From Setophaga petechia (taxonomy: Eukaryota; Chordata; Aves; Passeriformes; Parulidae), in contig JANCRA010000003.1 of the NCBI GenBank assembly GCA_024362935.1, positions 45,887,344-45,951,343 of the forward strand: a stretch of DNA of 64,000 nucleotides. Direction: 5' to 3'. The notes under the pieces were generated by a model. That model was not told the origin of the DNA. It worked only from the letters and a program-made list of their open reading frames with translations, and made no database searches. Of the stretch, positions 47,601 through 60,229 are shown in pieces; within the stretch, counting starts at the first letter, position 1, and every line of letters begins with the position of its first letter. The translations under genes were made by a program, and so were the position numbers.

Positions 47601-48700
47601 GCCTATGTACCTGTGTTCCAGCACTGTGGAGAAGGGAATGGGCTCTGCTGGATGTGGGTAATAAAACAGGGATAGTTCACACATAGCTTCTGCCCAGCAG
47701 AGAGACAGCAATTGGAAGTGAAATTTGAGTAAAAAAAATCCACTTGGTTTTGATTGAAAGTATGAAAATATCCTGAAAACAAGGCATGAAAAACGATAAC
47801 ATTTGAATAAGAAAACTAACCCAGCACCTAGAAACATGAGAAGTGTGCTTGGAGGTAGGGGAAATCTTTCAGCACAGCCAGAACCACTGCTTGGTAAGTT
47901 GGTTCAATGCTTATTATCACAGGGTGGCTCAGAAAAGGCCAAGAAAGCAGACAAAAATCTACAATGCCATCTCCTTTCAGATGGAAGCTGCAATAGAAAC
48001 CTCTTTACTGCTAAAATCCTGTGGTCAGAAAGCAGCTGTTCCTGGGTAACTGAATGCTGGGGCATTAGGTAAAGGATCCTGCAAAATTCCTTGGTGGGCA
48101 ACCCATTTTGTGTTTAGGCTTATGCTTTGTAAAGAAACAACAAACTGCTGAAGCACTTGGTCATTCCCACCATCTCCTTTTGACAGGAGTAGCCCACAAC
48201 ACTCCACACACCACATCCATTCTTGTTCCTCAGCAAAATCCTCTGATAACAAAGAGCCATGCAGCCATGTCTGCACCAAAACCAGGCATCCCAGTAACAC
48301 CTAAAGCCTCAAATTTAAGAGCTTGTTGGCTTTTGTACTTAACCTCTCTCTTGCTCTTGAAAAGTTTCTTTCAAGGTGAAAAATTTGGGAGAACCATTTC
48401 AGTTTTTCCAGGAGATGGCAGTGCCACTACAGAAAATAGCAGAGTGGTTGAGCTGCTAAGGTGACTGTTCTGTAATTTGCCAGTTTAAAACTCGTATAGA
48501 ACAAGTTTTGATTTTTTTTTAAAAAAATAGATGATCAGATAATTATACTTCAATGACTGTCAAAAGCAATAATGATAGCACTCATTACAAGTTTAAAGTG
48601 TGTCTGAATTCCCAAGGGCTCACAACAAGCATTAATTCATCTGAATGGAAACAGGAGACATAATTGGGCAGTAACTCATTTCTATCACATATAGTATATG
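44601..48700. other. Intergenic DNA
   Basis: No recognised gene. It includes the 34-bp minisatellite at 45.6 kb. Open frames at 45937-46161 (+), 47247-47837 (-) and 48108-48464 (+) lack family motifs and splice context. Confidence 0.45.
45608..45800. repeat. 34-bp minisatellite, about 5.5 copies
   Basis: Units starting TGTTCTGTGTGCCCAGACAT and ending CTTAGGAAGC begin at 45608, 45642, 45676, 45710 and 45744, with a shortened copy into 45774. The first three are identical or nearly so, and later ones carry TTGGG for TTAGG. The period is not a multiple of three, so it is unlikely to be coding. Confidence 0.95.
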
Positions 48701-48718
48701 CTATAATTAATTTTCACC

Positions 48719-48880
48719 TCACGTTTTCACACTGGATGTTGAACTGGCCTCCTTACACCCATCTCCTCTGGCTGGGGCAAGTGCAGGTGTTGCAGGAGTT
48801 GCAGCATCAGGCACGTAGGCAGCAAACTCTGGATTCAATCTGAGGAAATGTGATAGCACATCTGGCAGCACCCGGCAAAT
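48719..48880 (-). CDS. Candidate terminal exon of an unidentified gene
   Basis: On the minus strand a strong acceptor (TTTATACTTCAG, with an ATTAAT-type branch region upstream) opens a frame of 53 codons ending in TGA. It reads ICRVLPDVLSHFLRL, NPEFAAYVPDAATPATP, ALAPARGDGCKEASS and TSSVKT. The segment is clearly more GC-rich than its AT-rich surroundings, and its amphipathic first part followed by an Ala/Pro tail is protein-like. It does not match RIC3 or LMO1. No upstream exon was recognised to 64 kb. It could be a lineage-specific gene, a terminal exon of a gene beyond the window, or chance. Confidence 0.3.
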   Translation of the reverse strand: MCRVLPDVLSHFLRLNPEFAAYVPDAATPATPALAPARGDGCKEASSTSSVKT

Positions 48881-50283
48881 CTGAAGTATAAAGCAGGTGA
48901 ATAAATGTATTGAAAATTAATAAGGAACAGAGCACTGCACCAGATGCAGTGGTATGCTAAGTACATTGCTAAATAGATTGCAATATGCTAACTAAACTGT
49001 CTAAAATACATTCTTGCTTTCATGAACTCTGTGTGCTGATGCCTTTAATTTTCAGGTTGAGCTTGATTTCTGATTATTTTTGTCACATCATATTTCAAGG
49101 ATTTTGTATTATGATTACCTGTGATTTACTAAAAATAACAGATCAATGAAAAGATGCAGAACTTACTGTGCTTCTCTTTCCATTCACTTATTATATTTTT
49201 CATAAGTCTTTCATTACAAAAAAAAAAGGCCTCTATTCACACTAGAAAGGCTACCTACCAGTTCAGTGAGAAGAAGGCAAGCAAAGAGTTATTCTACACC
49301 CTGCTAACATATTCATATAAAACTCATCCAATTTTGTTAAGACCTTTTGTGGAGAATCAAAAGTTAGCTAAGATTGTATTGTAATTCCTCTTTCCTGACC
49401 TGAAAGTCACACAGCTGGATTCAAGTAGGCCAGAAATATGTGCTTTATAGAAGCACCTTGTGGTTGGGGCCTTTTTTTGAAGCTCTGAAAGTTTATGCTG
49501 CTGACCCTGCCCCCCATACCAACGACCGAGTCTCCAGTAGGACCTCACGGCAGAAGACAATTTGTCACAACTGTCAGATAGCTGGCAGAAGGAAAGATCC
49601 TCCTTGTTTCATCCATGTCAGCCCCTATGTTTCCCTTGTAGCAGGGCAAGAGTTGCACGCTGCTCATTAGACCCCAGAGATTCCGGTTCTGTGGGACACA
49701 TCAAAATTTAAATACCCTGGAGGAAAATAATTTGCTGCTTGATCCAACAGCACCTTTTGAAGTCGGTGTAAAAATGTTCATTAGCATCAATGAGATTCAG
49801 ATTAGATCCCTGTTTCATAGTCAACAGTAATATAACATAATTGGCTGCTCAACATCATATTTTGCAAATCATAGGAATTCGTGGAAAGCCATGTCAACAG
49901 CAGTCTCATTTGTTAGAGCAGCAGCAGCAGCACATCCAAGCTTTTTACAGCCTGACAGGCACAAATGTTCTATCATTTGCATCCCTCCCAGGTGGTGCTG
50001 AACTAGGTCCCAACCTGTGTGGGAACACCACTTCACTGGTGGGTGCTGGTAGGAAGGACTGGTAATTTGTGATAGTGGACATAACTAAGATACAAGAAGG
50101 AAATGAAGGCATGGCATAGTAACATATGTGTAAATTTTAGATCTCGTTGTTAATGACGATGGTGGAGTAACGATGGTAGTGGTACTTTGCATTACATACA
50201 TGACAAAAACATCAGGAAATTAATGTACATGGCAGCTAATCTCTCCATTATTTATCCCTTTTAATTTACTCCTTAGTCTTTAC

Positions 50284-50319
50284 AAAAAAAAAAAAAAAAA
50301 AAAACCAAAAAAAAAAAAA
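50284..50319. repeat. A-rich tract (A21-CC-A13)
   Basis: Two long A runs are separated by CC. It could be a decayed poly-A tail, but no retrocopy was recognised upstream. Confidence 0.85.
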
Positions 50320-50598
50320 CCAAACACATAAATAAGGTATTTAAATGATGATTTTTCAAATATAACATTCCACTTGTTAAACTCTGCATCAGATGAGTAG
50401 GACAGGGTGACACTAAGACCTAATCAAACAGGAACTCATGTCCTATGGCTGATAACTCTCATGTTAAGGAAAAGGAAGTTATCACTCATCCTGATTTCTG
50501 ACTAACCAACTTCATGAAGATCATGGCATGACTCTGCACTGGTGGGCAAAAGGATGGCTGGGCAGGGCTTGAAAACTGCCCTTTGGTAGAGCCACCTT

Positions 50599-50632
50599 GA
50601 TTTATATCCAGTCAGGATTTATATCCAGTCAG
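50599..50632. repeat. 17-bp tandem duplication
   Basis: GATTTATATCCAGTCAG is present twice in direct tandem. Confidence 0.9.
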
Positions 50633-52873
50633 GATTTAATTCAGCTCTTTCAATTCAGCATTTAGCACAAGCAATGCCAACACAGGTGTCACAGACCGTG
50701 TTATTCAGAGGTGTTACTCTGTGCATGTGAACAGCAAGGAGCACCAAACAGGCCAGGTCATTGTGGCATGTGGGGCACCAAAACCAGCAGAAGGAGCACA
50801 GCAGGTTCCTGTCATGTATGAGAAACAGCCAAGTGTGTCAGGGGTAGAACATTTCTCATGCACACACCTGAGAGCATGCAAATGTCTGTAAAACTCCAAC
50901 CAGATCCTGGAAGAATCCCCCAAGAAAATCTGATGGAGCTGGAAGCAAACTAGGTGAATAAGACTGAGAGCATGTTCATAGTCATCTGTTGTCACCAAGG
51001 TAATTTTCAGAAGTAAAACCCTATGCCTTTGAAGGCACATGCACCTCCCACACAAGCTTAAGTGCAACTTGTTCTGGGGTGTGATTCAATGCCATCCTTC
51101 TCATGCCAGAAATACATGTGCAGCCCAACTCCATGCAGCACATCCATCCCTCTGCAGCCCCAGGTGGGGTTAGTCACCAAAGGACAGGCAGATCAAAGAG
51201 CAGAACATTAACCAGGCTCTCAGGGGACTTGTTATTTCTGGGACAGTTACTCTCCATGTCTCTTTACTGAAGTCATTCAACCTCCCTTGTCTTCAATTTC
51301 TGCTCGGTTGGAATCTTCCAATTGCTACCAGGACTTCAGCTGTAGTCTCCATTTCATGTTTAAAGCTCACTTGAAGCCTCTGGGCACACCACTATTGCTA
51401 CTACTGACAGATGTTCCCACAAGTGAGGAAAAGAAGAATGCCATGAGTATGGCCTGTTTTACAAAGTCCCATTCTCAGAAACTGAGGAAACACCCTCAAA
51501 GAGAGGCACTGGAGCTACAAATACACTGGGATGAAGGAAGGTTTAAGGGCTTGGCAAAGAGGGTAGAAGTGATAGGTTGTGATTTTTCAGAGATTGGCTG
51601 AGAAAACATTGAAGTTTAAATAATCTCTGTGTGTGCAGCTGTAGGGACAGCTAATACAGAGTTCCCATTAAAAATCTCTCAAGAGATCTTGCAAGATTAA
51701 ATAAAATTAGCCCAAAGGCCCAAATTCTGTCTGCAAATCAGGCATCATGCACTGAAATGAAAGAGCCCCTGAAGTGCACAAGGCCAGCCCAGCCACGTGG
51801 GCTGGCACTCACCCCACGTGTCTCCCCCTACCTGGCTCCCCACCAGCACCTCTTGCCTGTCCTCCCTGCTCCCTCCAGCTCTGCTCCCTGCCACTCTCAC
51901 AGCCCACTCTGAAGCTCATGGCTCTGCTGACACACACATTGAAAAGTGCCTGGAGAAATGGCAGTTGGTTGATCCCACAGGGACCAAGGCTGGATGTGCC
52001 TGAGACAACTGCCACTGAAAACCTGGAGGGCTGGGCACCTGCCTTTGGGGTAGGGGCGGCTGTGAGGGGCTGTTGGGCTGGCGCTGCTGGCTCACACAGC
52101 AGTGACAAATGATGACAGCATGGAAAAATATAGGGAAAATAAATCAAAGAAAGTGAAAAAATCCCAGAGTTATTAATGGGTATGAGCTGATGGTGCAGGC
52201 TTGCCTTACTTTCCCCCATTCCATCCTTAGGCTGCACAGCAGACTATCACATTGTGCCACAGCCTGTGATACAGCTCTGGCAACAAGGCTCTTCTCCTGA
52301 TGGCAGACAGATCTGTGGTGGAACTGCTGCTGAGCTGGGGGCAGGAGATCTGTGAGCCACAGCTTTGCAGTGTGCCCAGCTCATCTAACACACTGGCCAA
52401 AATTTTTATGCCAGTCATTACTGCTTGCATTTGGCAAACCCTGGCATTGTCAAGTACCTGCACCTGCAAATAATTCCCTGGGAATTGCTGGCTGCTGGTA
52501 CAGCTTGGAGCTCAGTAGCCTTTCTGCTGGTCTATTAACTCCAGGAGATGTTTATTATGAAGCAAGAACTTATTCAACCAAATCTCACAACAAATAGAAA
52601 GCATAAGAAAGATATTAGGTCAGCACTTGGTAAAACAGTAAAGAATATGCTGTTTACCAGGGTAGGTCTCAGTGCTGTTTAAGTGGTTGCACAGCTACAA
52701 GGCACTGCTTTAAGCAGACTTTTCCTCTCTGATCCACAAGAATATTTCTGTGGGAGTTGCTCACCTGTGCTTCAGTCACTGGAAATGCAAAGCTAGGTCT
52801 CTTAAACCTTACCAAAACCCAGTGGGATTCAGGCTATGGAGTCCTGTGTGTTTGAGGACATTCAGGCGCCTCA

Positions 52874-52894
52874 GTCTGTCTGTCTGTCTGTCTG
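52874..52894. repeat. (TCTG)n microsatellite
   Basis: About five TCTG units. Confidence 0.9.
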
Positions 52895-53496
52895 GGGTGT
52901 GGGATGCAGTGCCAGGCACAGATCTATCCTGCTGCACTGGCACACAGTCCAAGATGTGGTGCAGCTTCTCCAGGAGTGCATCCACACACATCCATCTTCA
53001 GTCAGGGACAGTTTATAGATCGAACGGAGGATAATGGGAGGACGGTAATTTAAGTCAGAGTAGTTAATTGCACGTAAGGATTCCTACCATCCTCTTAGTT
53101 TCCTAATTGCTAATATACTTAACACTGATTTTATCAATAGTCCATGATATATAAAATTACTTCATATCAGCTCATTAGTTAATTAATTATAGGAAGGACA
53201 CACACATCAAAGCCAAATGTAGACTGAGGACCCAAACTTCTCCTTGAGCACAAGGAGCAGCTCAAGTGCAGTGGTGCCAATTCCCTCTGGTCTGTTTTTT
53301 CCAGATACTTATTCACAGCAATGCAATTTTGCAAAGGACAGGTAAGGAGGAGATGTGACCACCATGCCAGGACCAGCCTGTCATCTCAGGTTTTTGAGAC
53401 TTTACCTTTAAGGACAAAAAAGCTCCTGGGTAAACCACAGCTCAGAGCTGCAGCCAGCAGATCAATGGCTACGAGAAAGTACAGAATTAAAATTTT

Positions 53497-53523
53497 TATA
53501 TATATATATAGATATATATATAG
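53497..53523. repeat. (TA)n microsatellite
   Basis: Two TA runs are separated by GA. Confidence 0.9.
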
Positions 53524-54724
53524 TTTTTGAACCTCCTCCAAATAGCTGAATGAGTATGCTAAGAAACGGGATATAAAGTTAATTTTTCTATGAGAGTATC
53601 TCACTAAACAAACAGAGAAAAATATTTATTATAATTAGACAAGAACTCTTAACTGTGTCCAATAAGTGCCTTCTCTATGGCTGGTTTTGGTGAGAGTGAA
53701 ATACTGTACATTTTTCCTACATTACACAAGAATCAGGTGAACCTAATGTTTCTGATTACCCAACCCAACAAACAAAGCCATTTCAAGCCACCGCATTCTA
53801 CTTCTAAAATAAGTCTAGAAAGGCACAGGCAGCTATTAAACTGATGTGCAACAATGCTCTAAGTGATGGTCTGTCCACAACCTGGAGGTCATCCCACTCC
53901 TTTATGAGTAAGGATAGATAGAATTGTTCAGTAATTTGTGGGGTTTTGCCTTTTACTTTCATGGTCAAAGTGGAGCAGGAAATGGACGAAGGCTCCTGCT
54001 CAAATAAAGAGTTTTTGTCACACAGCAATCTTCTCTTTTATTGTCCAGCTAGTCAAAATTTGACTAATTCTCTATTTTAAACGTCACTGACAGAGCAAAA
54101 TGATCACACTTTCTTCCCAACACTGGCAAATGAATGGTTTCAATTTCCTCATCTAGGATCTCTCCCTTTTATGGGGCTGGAGACCCCTCTCCCCAGCCCA
54201 CTCTCACTCTTCTTCCCTTCAGCTTCTGCAGGCAATATATATGTATTTGAAGAAAGTATGAACAGCCAACTAAAGTGCACAATAAGAATTTTAGATTTGC
54301 AACCTTTCAATTTATTATTTACAGAGAAACCCAGACTCCAGTGTTTGCTTCATGCTGATTATCCTTCTGGGGATTAAAAAAAAAAAAAGTTGATTTTTCT
54401 TTTACCCTAATTTCCACATTGCTTCTGTGCACATAGTCTGTATACCCCCTTACATGGTTTTTTTCCTCCTGTTGAAGACCAAATTTAGGACTTTTTGCTT
54501 TTTGCAGTTATGGGCTCTTTACGAGTGCCTCGTTTGTCCCATTTCTCACCCCAGCCTGCAGTTACCCCTCTGGTTTCATGTGCTGATTTATTGCTAAAGA
54601 CTGTATTTTCCATTAGGGGAGAAGAAGGGAGGGAGTGCCAAACAAACTCCACTGGCTGCATTCAAAGTGTAATGCTTCTTATCACAAATAATTTAAAAAA
54701 TGCAAGAACCCCAATTTGCAGCTA

Positions 54725-55085
54725 GGAGGCCCACTTGAGGGATCAGTTAAAATTTACTCCTTTATACGCATGCCAACTTTGACTTCAAAAAGACTTTATT
54801 CCCAAGGATAAACAACCCAATATTTGTGTAATATAATTAAGTGAAGGCATCTTTAAATGTCATACCAGCTTGTGCCATGCTTTAAATTGTTATGCATCAA
54901 CAGAATTTAACGAGATGGCCAAGGATCCTGCTTCCTGCGTGAATGCGATAAGCCACAAATACTGTATAGCTCTTTAATAGATTGCCAAAATAAAGCATTT
55001 TGTATGCAAATTATTCATGGAGTGGCAAAGCTAATATAGTGCCAAAATTACGCCCACTGGTCCCCTGCAATTAGTAGTTAAGTTG
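54725..55085. promoter_or_regulatory. Candidate conserved non-coding element
   Basis: A repeat-free block with many factor-like words, including TTTGTATGCAAATTATTCAT (a POU octamer-like core), GAATTTAACGAGATGG, TTTAATAGATTG and CCAAAATTACG. It contains no open frame of note. The enhancer reading is inference from texture. Confidence 0.3.
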
Positions 55086-56839
55086 AAGTATCTTCAAACT
55101 GCAGAATTTCTTTCAGTGTCTCCCAATACTTGAAACATCTTTTCATTTATGAAAATAGGAAATAACAGCTTTTATTTTCTCTTTAAGGTTTAGGGTATGT
55201 GTGCTATAGCAGAGAAGTGGCAAGAGGGATCTAATCAGAATAATTGCACATAGGCTACCCAGGAAATAAATATGAAAGTCCAGTGACTTGCAAGAAAGTT
55301 GAAGGAGAAAGGAAAAATTTGATTTCCCCCTCCCCAGCCCATACCCCTGAAATAAACACTGTGAGCACCGTGAAGTGGGTCTCAAAAAGCTAAAGGGAAA
55401 AACCAGAGCAGGACTGAAGAGATATTACAAGCATTTGCCAATAGTTGGGAACAGATTTTGGTGTACCCCTAGGTACAGCACCTTCCCATCTCCTCCCAGA
55501 ATCTCCCTGTTCATAAAATACCTGCATTCTCCTGGAAGAGAAAACTTCCTTGGGGTGCACCAGGCACAAGAGCTGCAGCCATGAGGCCCATACCTGTAAA
55601 GCATTTAAGCTATAGCTTCACTGGCAAGAAATCACCTGAAATGTTCTTTTCCAGTAGGTTCGGGGCTAAGCCATCCATAACCAGGATCTAGTTTCAGGTT
55701 AAGTACACAAATGATCAAGAGCCACATCACATGGGAAATACTTTCAAAACTCTAAATTTTTCTGTGAAGTAATAATGTTCTGCCTTGAATATTGGTTACA
55801 GGAATTCTTTGTCAGAAACAGAAAGAAAAGAAGAAACAGGATTTCCCAGTCTCCACATTTCCAGTGAAAAATCTCTTTCCCTCTTTTTCTGCTCTCTAAG
55901 GCAGATGTAGGGCCGGTGAGGGACCCATGGCAAAGGGGGAAAGCAGCATAGCTCCTTGATGGACAAATTTTTTGAGAAACCTTAAACTGCCAAGTATCCA
56001 GGCTACATTTACCCTCTTTGGTCATGTGCAGCAGCATGTGGAAAGGCAGCTTGGTGGAGAAGTGGAGGGGCAGGTAGGTCCTGTAGATCAAGTCCCCATT
56101 CAGCAGAGGGAACTCCAGCTGTATTTTCCATTTACAACCTAATCATCAGAGTAGTGTGGTACATGCCAGGGGCCTGGGATGGTGATTTAAGGAGCCTGTG
56201 TCAAACTGCTTGGACCTAGATGGCCTTTGCATGCTAACCTGGAGGATTTACTGCCAGCTAAACAACAAATGTAATTTCACTCGCAAACTGTTCCATGAAA
56301 TGTTGTGGAATACCATAAACAACCGCATTCAGTCCAGTGAACTCCAAAAGCTGTAATCTACAGCACTCCCATAACCTGGGGCACAGTGAGGACACCCAAA
56401 GCCACCAGACCCACTTCCATATTTTGATATTAAGAGAGGGAAAGGACAGCAGGCCTTACAGCAGAAAACTACAGTCCCTTGGAAAAATAAATAAAAGCAG
56501 CCACCACCACCACTCATAACATAGATCTTGCATTTTGTCATTTTTTTATAGCGAGGCAGGTTTAAATGTGTCCTTTTTTATGGCCATGTGGGTTTTAATG
56601 TCCGCCCCTCCGAGGGGCGCGTTCCCCAGCTCTCTGCTGGACAGGACTTGGCAGAAGGCACGGGGAGCACACTGCCCCAGCACTTCCATGTGTGCCTGGC
56701 CAGCAGCACCCCCTGTGCCATGGGGAGCACTTGCCAGATGCTATTGGTCAGGGTCCCACACTGACAACTTGTCATCGATTCCACTGGAAAAAAAAAATAA
56801 ATTAAAAAATGGCAACCAATGAAAATCAATCTTCTGATG

Positions 56840-57260
56840 CTCCGCTGCCTTAAATACCACTAGAGCAAACAAACAGCCCTAAACAATACAGCAGAACCCA
56901 TATATCAATTACCCTAAATGCTCAAGCATTTTTACTTCACAGCCTGCAACATCCGACTGTGGTACCCGCGCCCGCTGCGCCGGGATGATAATGGTGCCGC
57001 ATTGTTCCCGGGCGTCTGGCGGCCTGATAAGGGCTGCCTGTGCTTAGATGATAATGAAAGTGGGCAGGCTTAACATTGTGATTGGAAAATTTCTTGGGTC
57101 TCAGAAAAAGGTTCTATTAAGCCCACTGACCCCAATTGAATATTAATTAGCTAATTAACAGATTTATTGTTCCACGCAATTTCTGGAGAGGCGATTTTTT
57201 TTCAAGTGCCATTATTTTTTTAAATTATTTTTTGCATTGTGTATAATTGAATCTTTGCAG
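56840..57260. promoter_or_regulatory. Candidate conserved non-coding element
   Basis: A block mixing CpG-containing sequence (gtacccgcgcccgctgcgcc near 56965) with GATAATGGTGCCGC, TGATAAGGGC and TTAGATGATAATGAAAG (GATA-like). It also has CATTGTGATTGG (SOX/CCAAT-like) and ATTAATTAGCTAATTAACAG (homeobox-like). This density is unusual for neutral intergenic DNA. Confidence 0.35.
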
Positions 57261-57367
57261 CTGCCAGCATCTTCTGCATGATTTGGCAAAAAAAAGAAAG
57301 AAAAAGCACTTATAGCTTTCCCTTTTTTTTGAGGCCCAAATGTTTCCAATCGCTTTAGCGAGTGTTT

Positions 57368-57392
57368 GGGGGTGGGGGAGGGAGGGAGGGGG
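57368..57392 (+). other. G-quadruplex-forming motif
   Basis: G5-T-G5-A-G3-A-G3-A-G5 on the plus strand has five G runs with single-base loops. That satisfies and exceeds the usual four-run G4 pattern. It lies about 110 bp from the candidate element at 56.84-57.26 kb. Confidence 0.8.
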
Positions 57393-59046
57393 AAAGACAC
57401 AGCTGATTTATGTTACATTCTACAGATTTATTTATTCTTAAAAGCTTAACTTAAAAATGTCCACACTTTTTTTTTTTTCTGTTATGATTCACTGGTCTGT
57501 CTTTTAGCCTGAGGTTACCACACAGTGCACTGTTATTCCCAAGGAAGACACTGAGGTCTATACCCTGCCTTTCATACACATCCTTTGAGGCATCAAGCAT
57601 CTTTCCTCTCCTCTTACCTGTTTGCTCCTGCTCTTTTCTGCCATGCAGATACTTTCTGCCCAGCTGGGGAGGGCAGGGAACTTGGGCCAGCCTGGCTCTG
57701 CCCTTCCTATAGGAGGGCCCCTTCCATGGACCACATGGCTCCACGTTTTTTGCAAAGTATTTTCCTAAATAGTGAATTATTAGTGAAGAGAGGAGAGGTG
57801 ATGTTTTACCATATGGATGATTTCTGGCCGTTTCAAAGAAGTTTATTTGGCACAGAGTGCTCCAAGAGCTTCATGTAGAAGTGAGAAGGGGCCCACAATG
57901 ATCTGTCACATGAAGCTGTTTGTTGGGGTGTTGCAAATTTGTTACAAATAATTTACTGCATCATATCTTTTCCTAAAGGAGAAAGATGTCTTTTAAATAA
58001 ACCCTTGGTATTTTTACTGTTCAAAGACACTAACACAAGTACTTTTTAAAGTCTCAGCATTAAAAATCCAGATATTCTTATAATGTTACAAGCTGTAGTA
58101 GAAAATGTCAACAGAGAACAGCATTATCCTGTTCAAAGTAGAAAAAACAGGAATAATCTTGCATTGGAGAATAGAGAACTCAATTTATATGGTGCAAGAG
58201 GGTGTACAGATCTCTGCAGTCCATACACCTGGACTTTGGGCTACTTCTGATGCCCTAACACAGGATTTGCATAATCTGCTCTAGCAAATGTGGTTCAAAA
58301 CCTGGACCTGGATCTTCTAACAGCATCTTCTTTTAGGGCCTTCTATGACCATTGTGTAAGACCACCAGGACAACTACATGTTATGGTTTAAAACTGTAAC
58401 AAGTGACACCCTGATGGGACATGTAAAAGACTCCCAGGCACTTACAGAAATTAAACTACATTTGCCTCATGTCCCACGCACAGAAGACAATACAAGAGAG
58501 ACAAGTTTATACCTGCCACATCTACAGGCGGATGCAAGGATGGTGAAAGCTCACAGATAGTTCCTCCTTGGCTTCTTTCTCAGACTGATGATTTTTCTTT
58601 CTTTTAAATAAAGCTGCCAATGTTCAGTGAAATAATTGATTCGTAGCTTTTAAGCAGTTCATGTTTCTACAGCTCACAGTCATGTTTTGAAACCTGTGGA
58701 ACAAGTCCTTGGTAACTCAAGACACTTTTTGTATCCACATAAAATGCTGTCAGATTAAATGGGTTAAAATACACCCAGTGTCTTGACTGGTGCAGGTGAC
58801 ACCAGTGCAGATTATAGACTGTACTTGCACAGCAGCATAAAACCCAGCTTGTTGTTTCTGAGGGGAAACTGACACTTTCACTCAATGTCCAGACCATGTT
58901 GTATGACCCAGAAGACAGCAAGCCAGCAGAGACAGTTCTGGGCCCTGCCTAAACTTGGATCCGGCCAACAGTTTGCCCAGTCACAGGGAGAAGTGCAGGT
59001 GTTGGGGTGCTCTTGTCCATTGCTGAGATAACTGAACTGAAATATC

Positions 59047-59780
59047 AAATCACAGAATCATGGAATTATTAGGGTTGGGACACACACCTGGAGATCATCC
59101 AGTCCAACCCCCCTGCCAAGGCAGGGTCACCTCCAGCAGGTGACACAGGAACACATTCAGGTGGGTTTGAATTTCTCCAGAGAAGGAGAATCCATGATCT
59201 CCCTGGGCAGCTGTCCCAGTGCTCTGACACCCTCAGGGTAAAGAAGCTGTTTCTCATGTTGAGATGGACCTTCCTGTGTTTCAGTTTATGGCCATTGCTC
59301 CTCATCCTGTCCCTGGGCACTGAAAAGTGTCTGGCACCATACTCTTAGCCCTCCTTTGAGATATTTTATGCACTTAGGAGATCCCCTCTCAGCCTTCTCC
59401 AAACTACAGTCCCACAGTCTCCTCACTCAAAAGATGCTCCAGCCCCCCATCATCTTTGTGGCCTCTGCTGGACCCTCTCCAGCAGCTCCTTGTCTCTATT
59501 GTGCAGAAGTGTCCACAGCAGGACACAGCAGTCCAGTGGGGCTGACTGGAAGGGCAGGATCAGCTCCCTCAACCTGCTGGCCAACTCTTCCCAGGGTCCC
59601 ATTGGCCCTCCTGACAGCAAGGACACACTGCTGGCTCAGGGACAGCTCATCACCACCACGACTCCCAGGCTGTTCTCCGCAGAGCTGCCCTCCAGCAGGT
59701 CACCCCCAGCCCACGAGGGGCCACTCCTCCCCAGGTCAGGACCCTGTTGAGCCTCATCAAGCTTCCCTCTGGCCAAGGTG
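59047..59780 (-). mobile_element. CR1 LINE, 5'-truncated, antisense
   Basis: The plus strand starts atcacagaatcatggaatta, then gatcatccagtccaaccccc, tccagagaaggagaatccat, ctgtcccagtgctctgacac, ttctcatgttgagatggacc and tcatcctgtccctgggcac. Then come cagccttctccaaactac and ctccttgtctctattgtgc. This is the complement of the avian CR1 3' region. About 730 bp are present, with no intact reverse transcriptase. The open frames here (for example 59356-59781) are CR1-derived. Confidence 0.93.
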
Positions 59781-60229
59781 AATCACGACATTTCCATGAA
59801 GAGCAGCTGACATAAACTTCTTTCTATTCAGAGTTCTCTGCCTTTTTCACAGCTATGCCCAGTCCTGAAGCATGCTAGTGGGGGAGGTGGTGTTTAAACC
59901 ACATGATCATTTACTTAAAAATGTTAGATTAAATACTGCTGGGGTTCCAAATAAAAACACCACAAAATGGGATTTTTAGTTAAGCATAAAAACACAAGGA
60001 ATAGGGAAAGAGAAACATAAAGCTTGCACTAGGCTTATGGAAATGTGTGAACTGTGCCAGCAAAGAGCCTGGACAAGACTCATCAAAAGGTTGGTTGATA
60101 CTATTTCATATTGACTTTGACCTTCTACTCTAATGTAATTACTAGGAACAATTTAAATAACTTTCCTTTTTTTTTGTTCCCAGAGGAAAAAAAAAAAAAC
60201 ATTTTCCATTGCTTAAAACTGGAAAACAA

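Larger units (their letters stand above)
48881..54720. other. Intergenic DNA
   Basis: No recognised gene. It contains the A-rich tract at 50.3 kb, a 17-bp duplication at 50.6 kb, two microsatellites near 52.9 and 53.5 kb, and an AT-rich TTAATTAATTA-containing stretch (53040-53200). Confidence 0.45.
55086..59046. other. Intergenic DNA between the 54.7 kb element and the CR1
   Basis: Apart from the 56.84 kb candidate element and the G4 motif, no gene or repeat family was recognised. Confidence 0.45.

Noticed and set aside
47247..47837. Minus-strand 196-codon frame
   Set aside because: Its composition resembles back-translated intergenic DNA (many Cys, Phe, Leu). It has no domain and no splice support, and an equally long frame overlaps on the plus strand.
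59356..59781. Plus-strand frame of 141 codons
   Set aside because: It lies wholly inside the antisense CR1 element.
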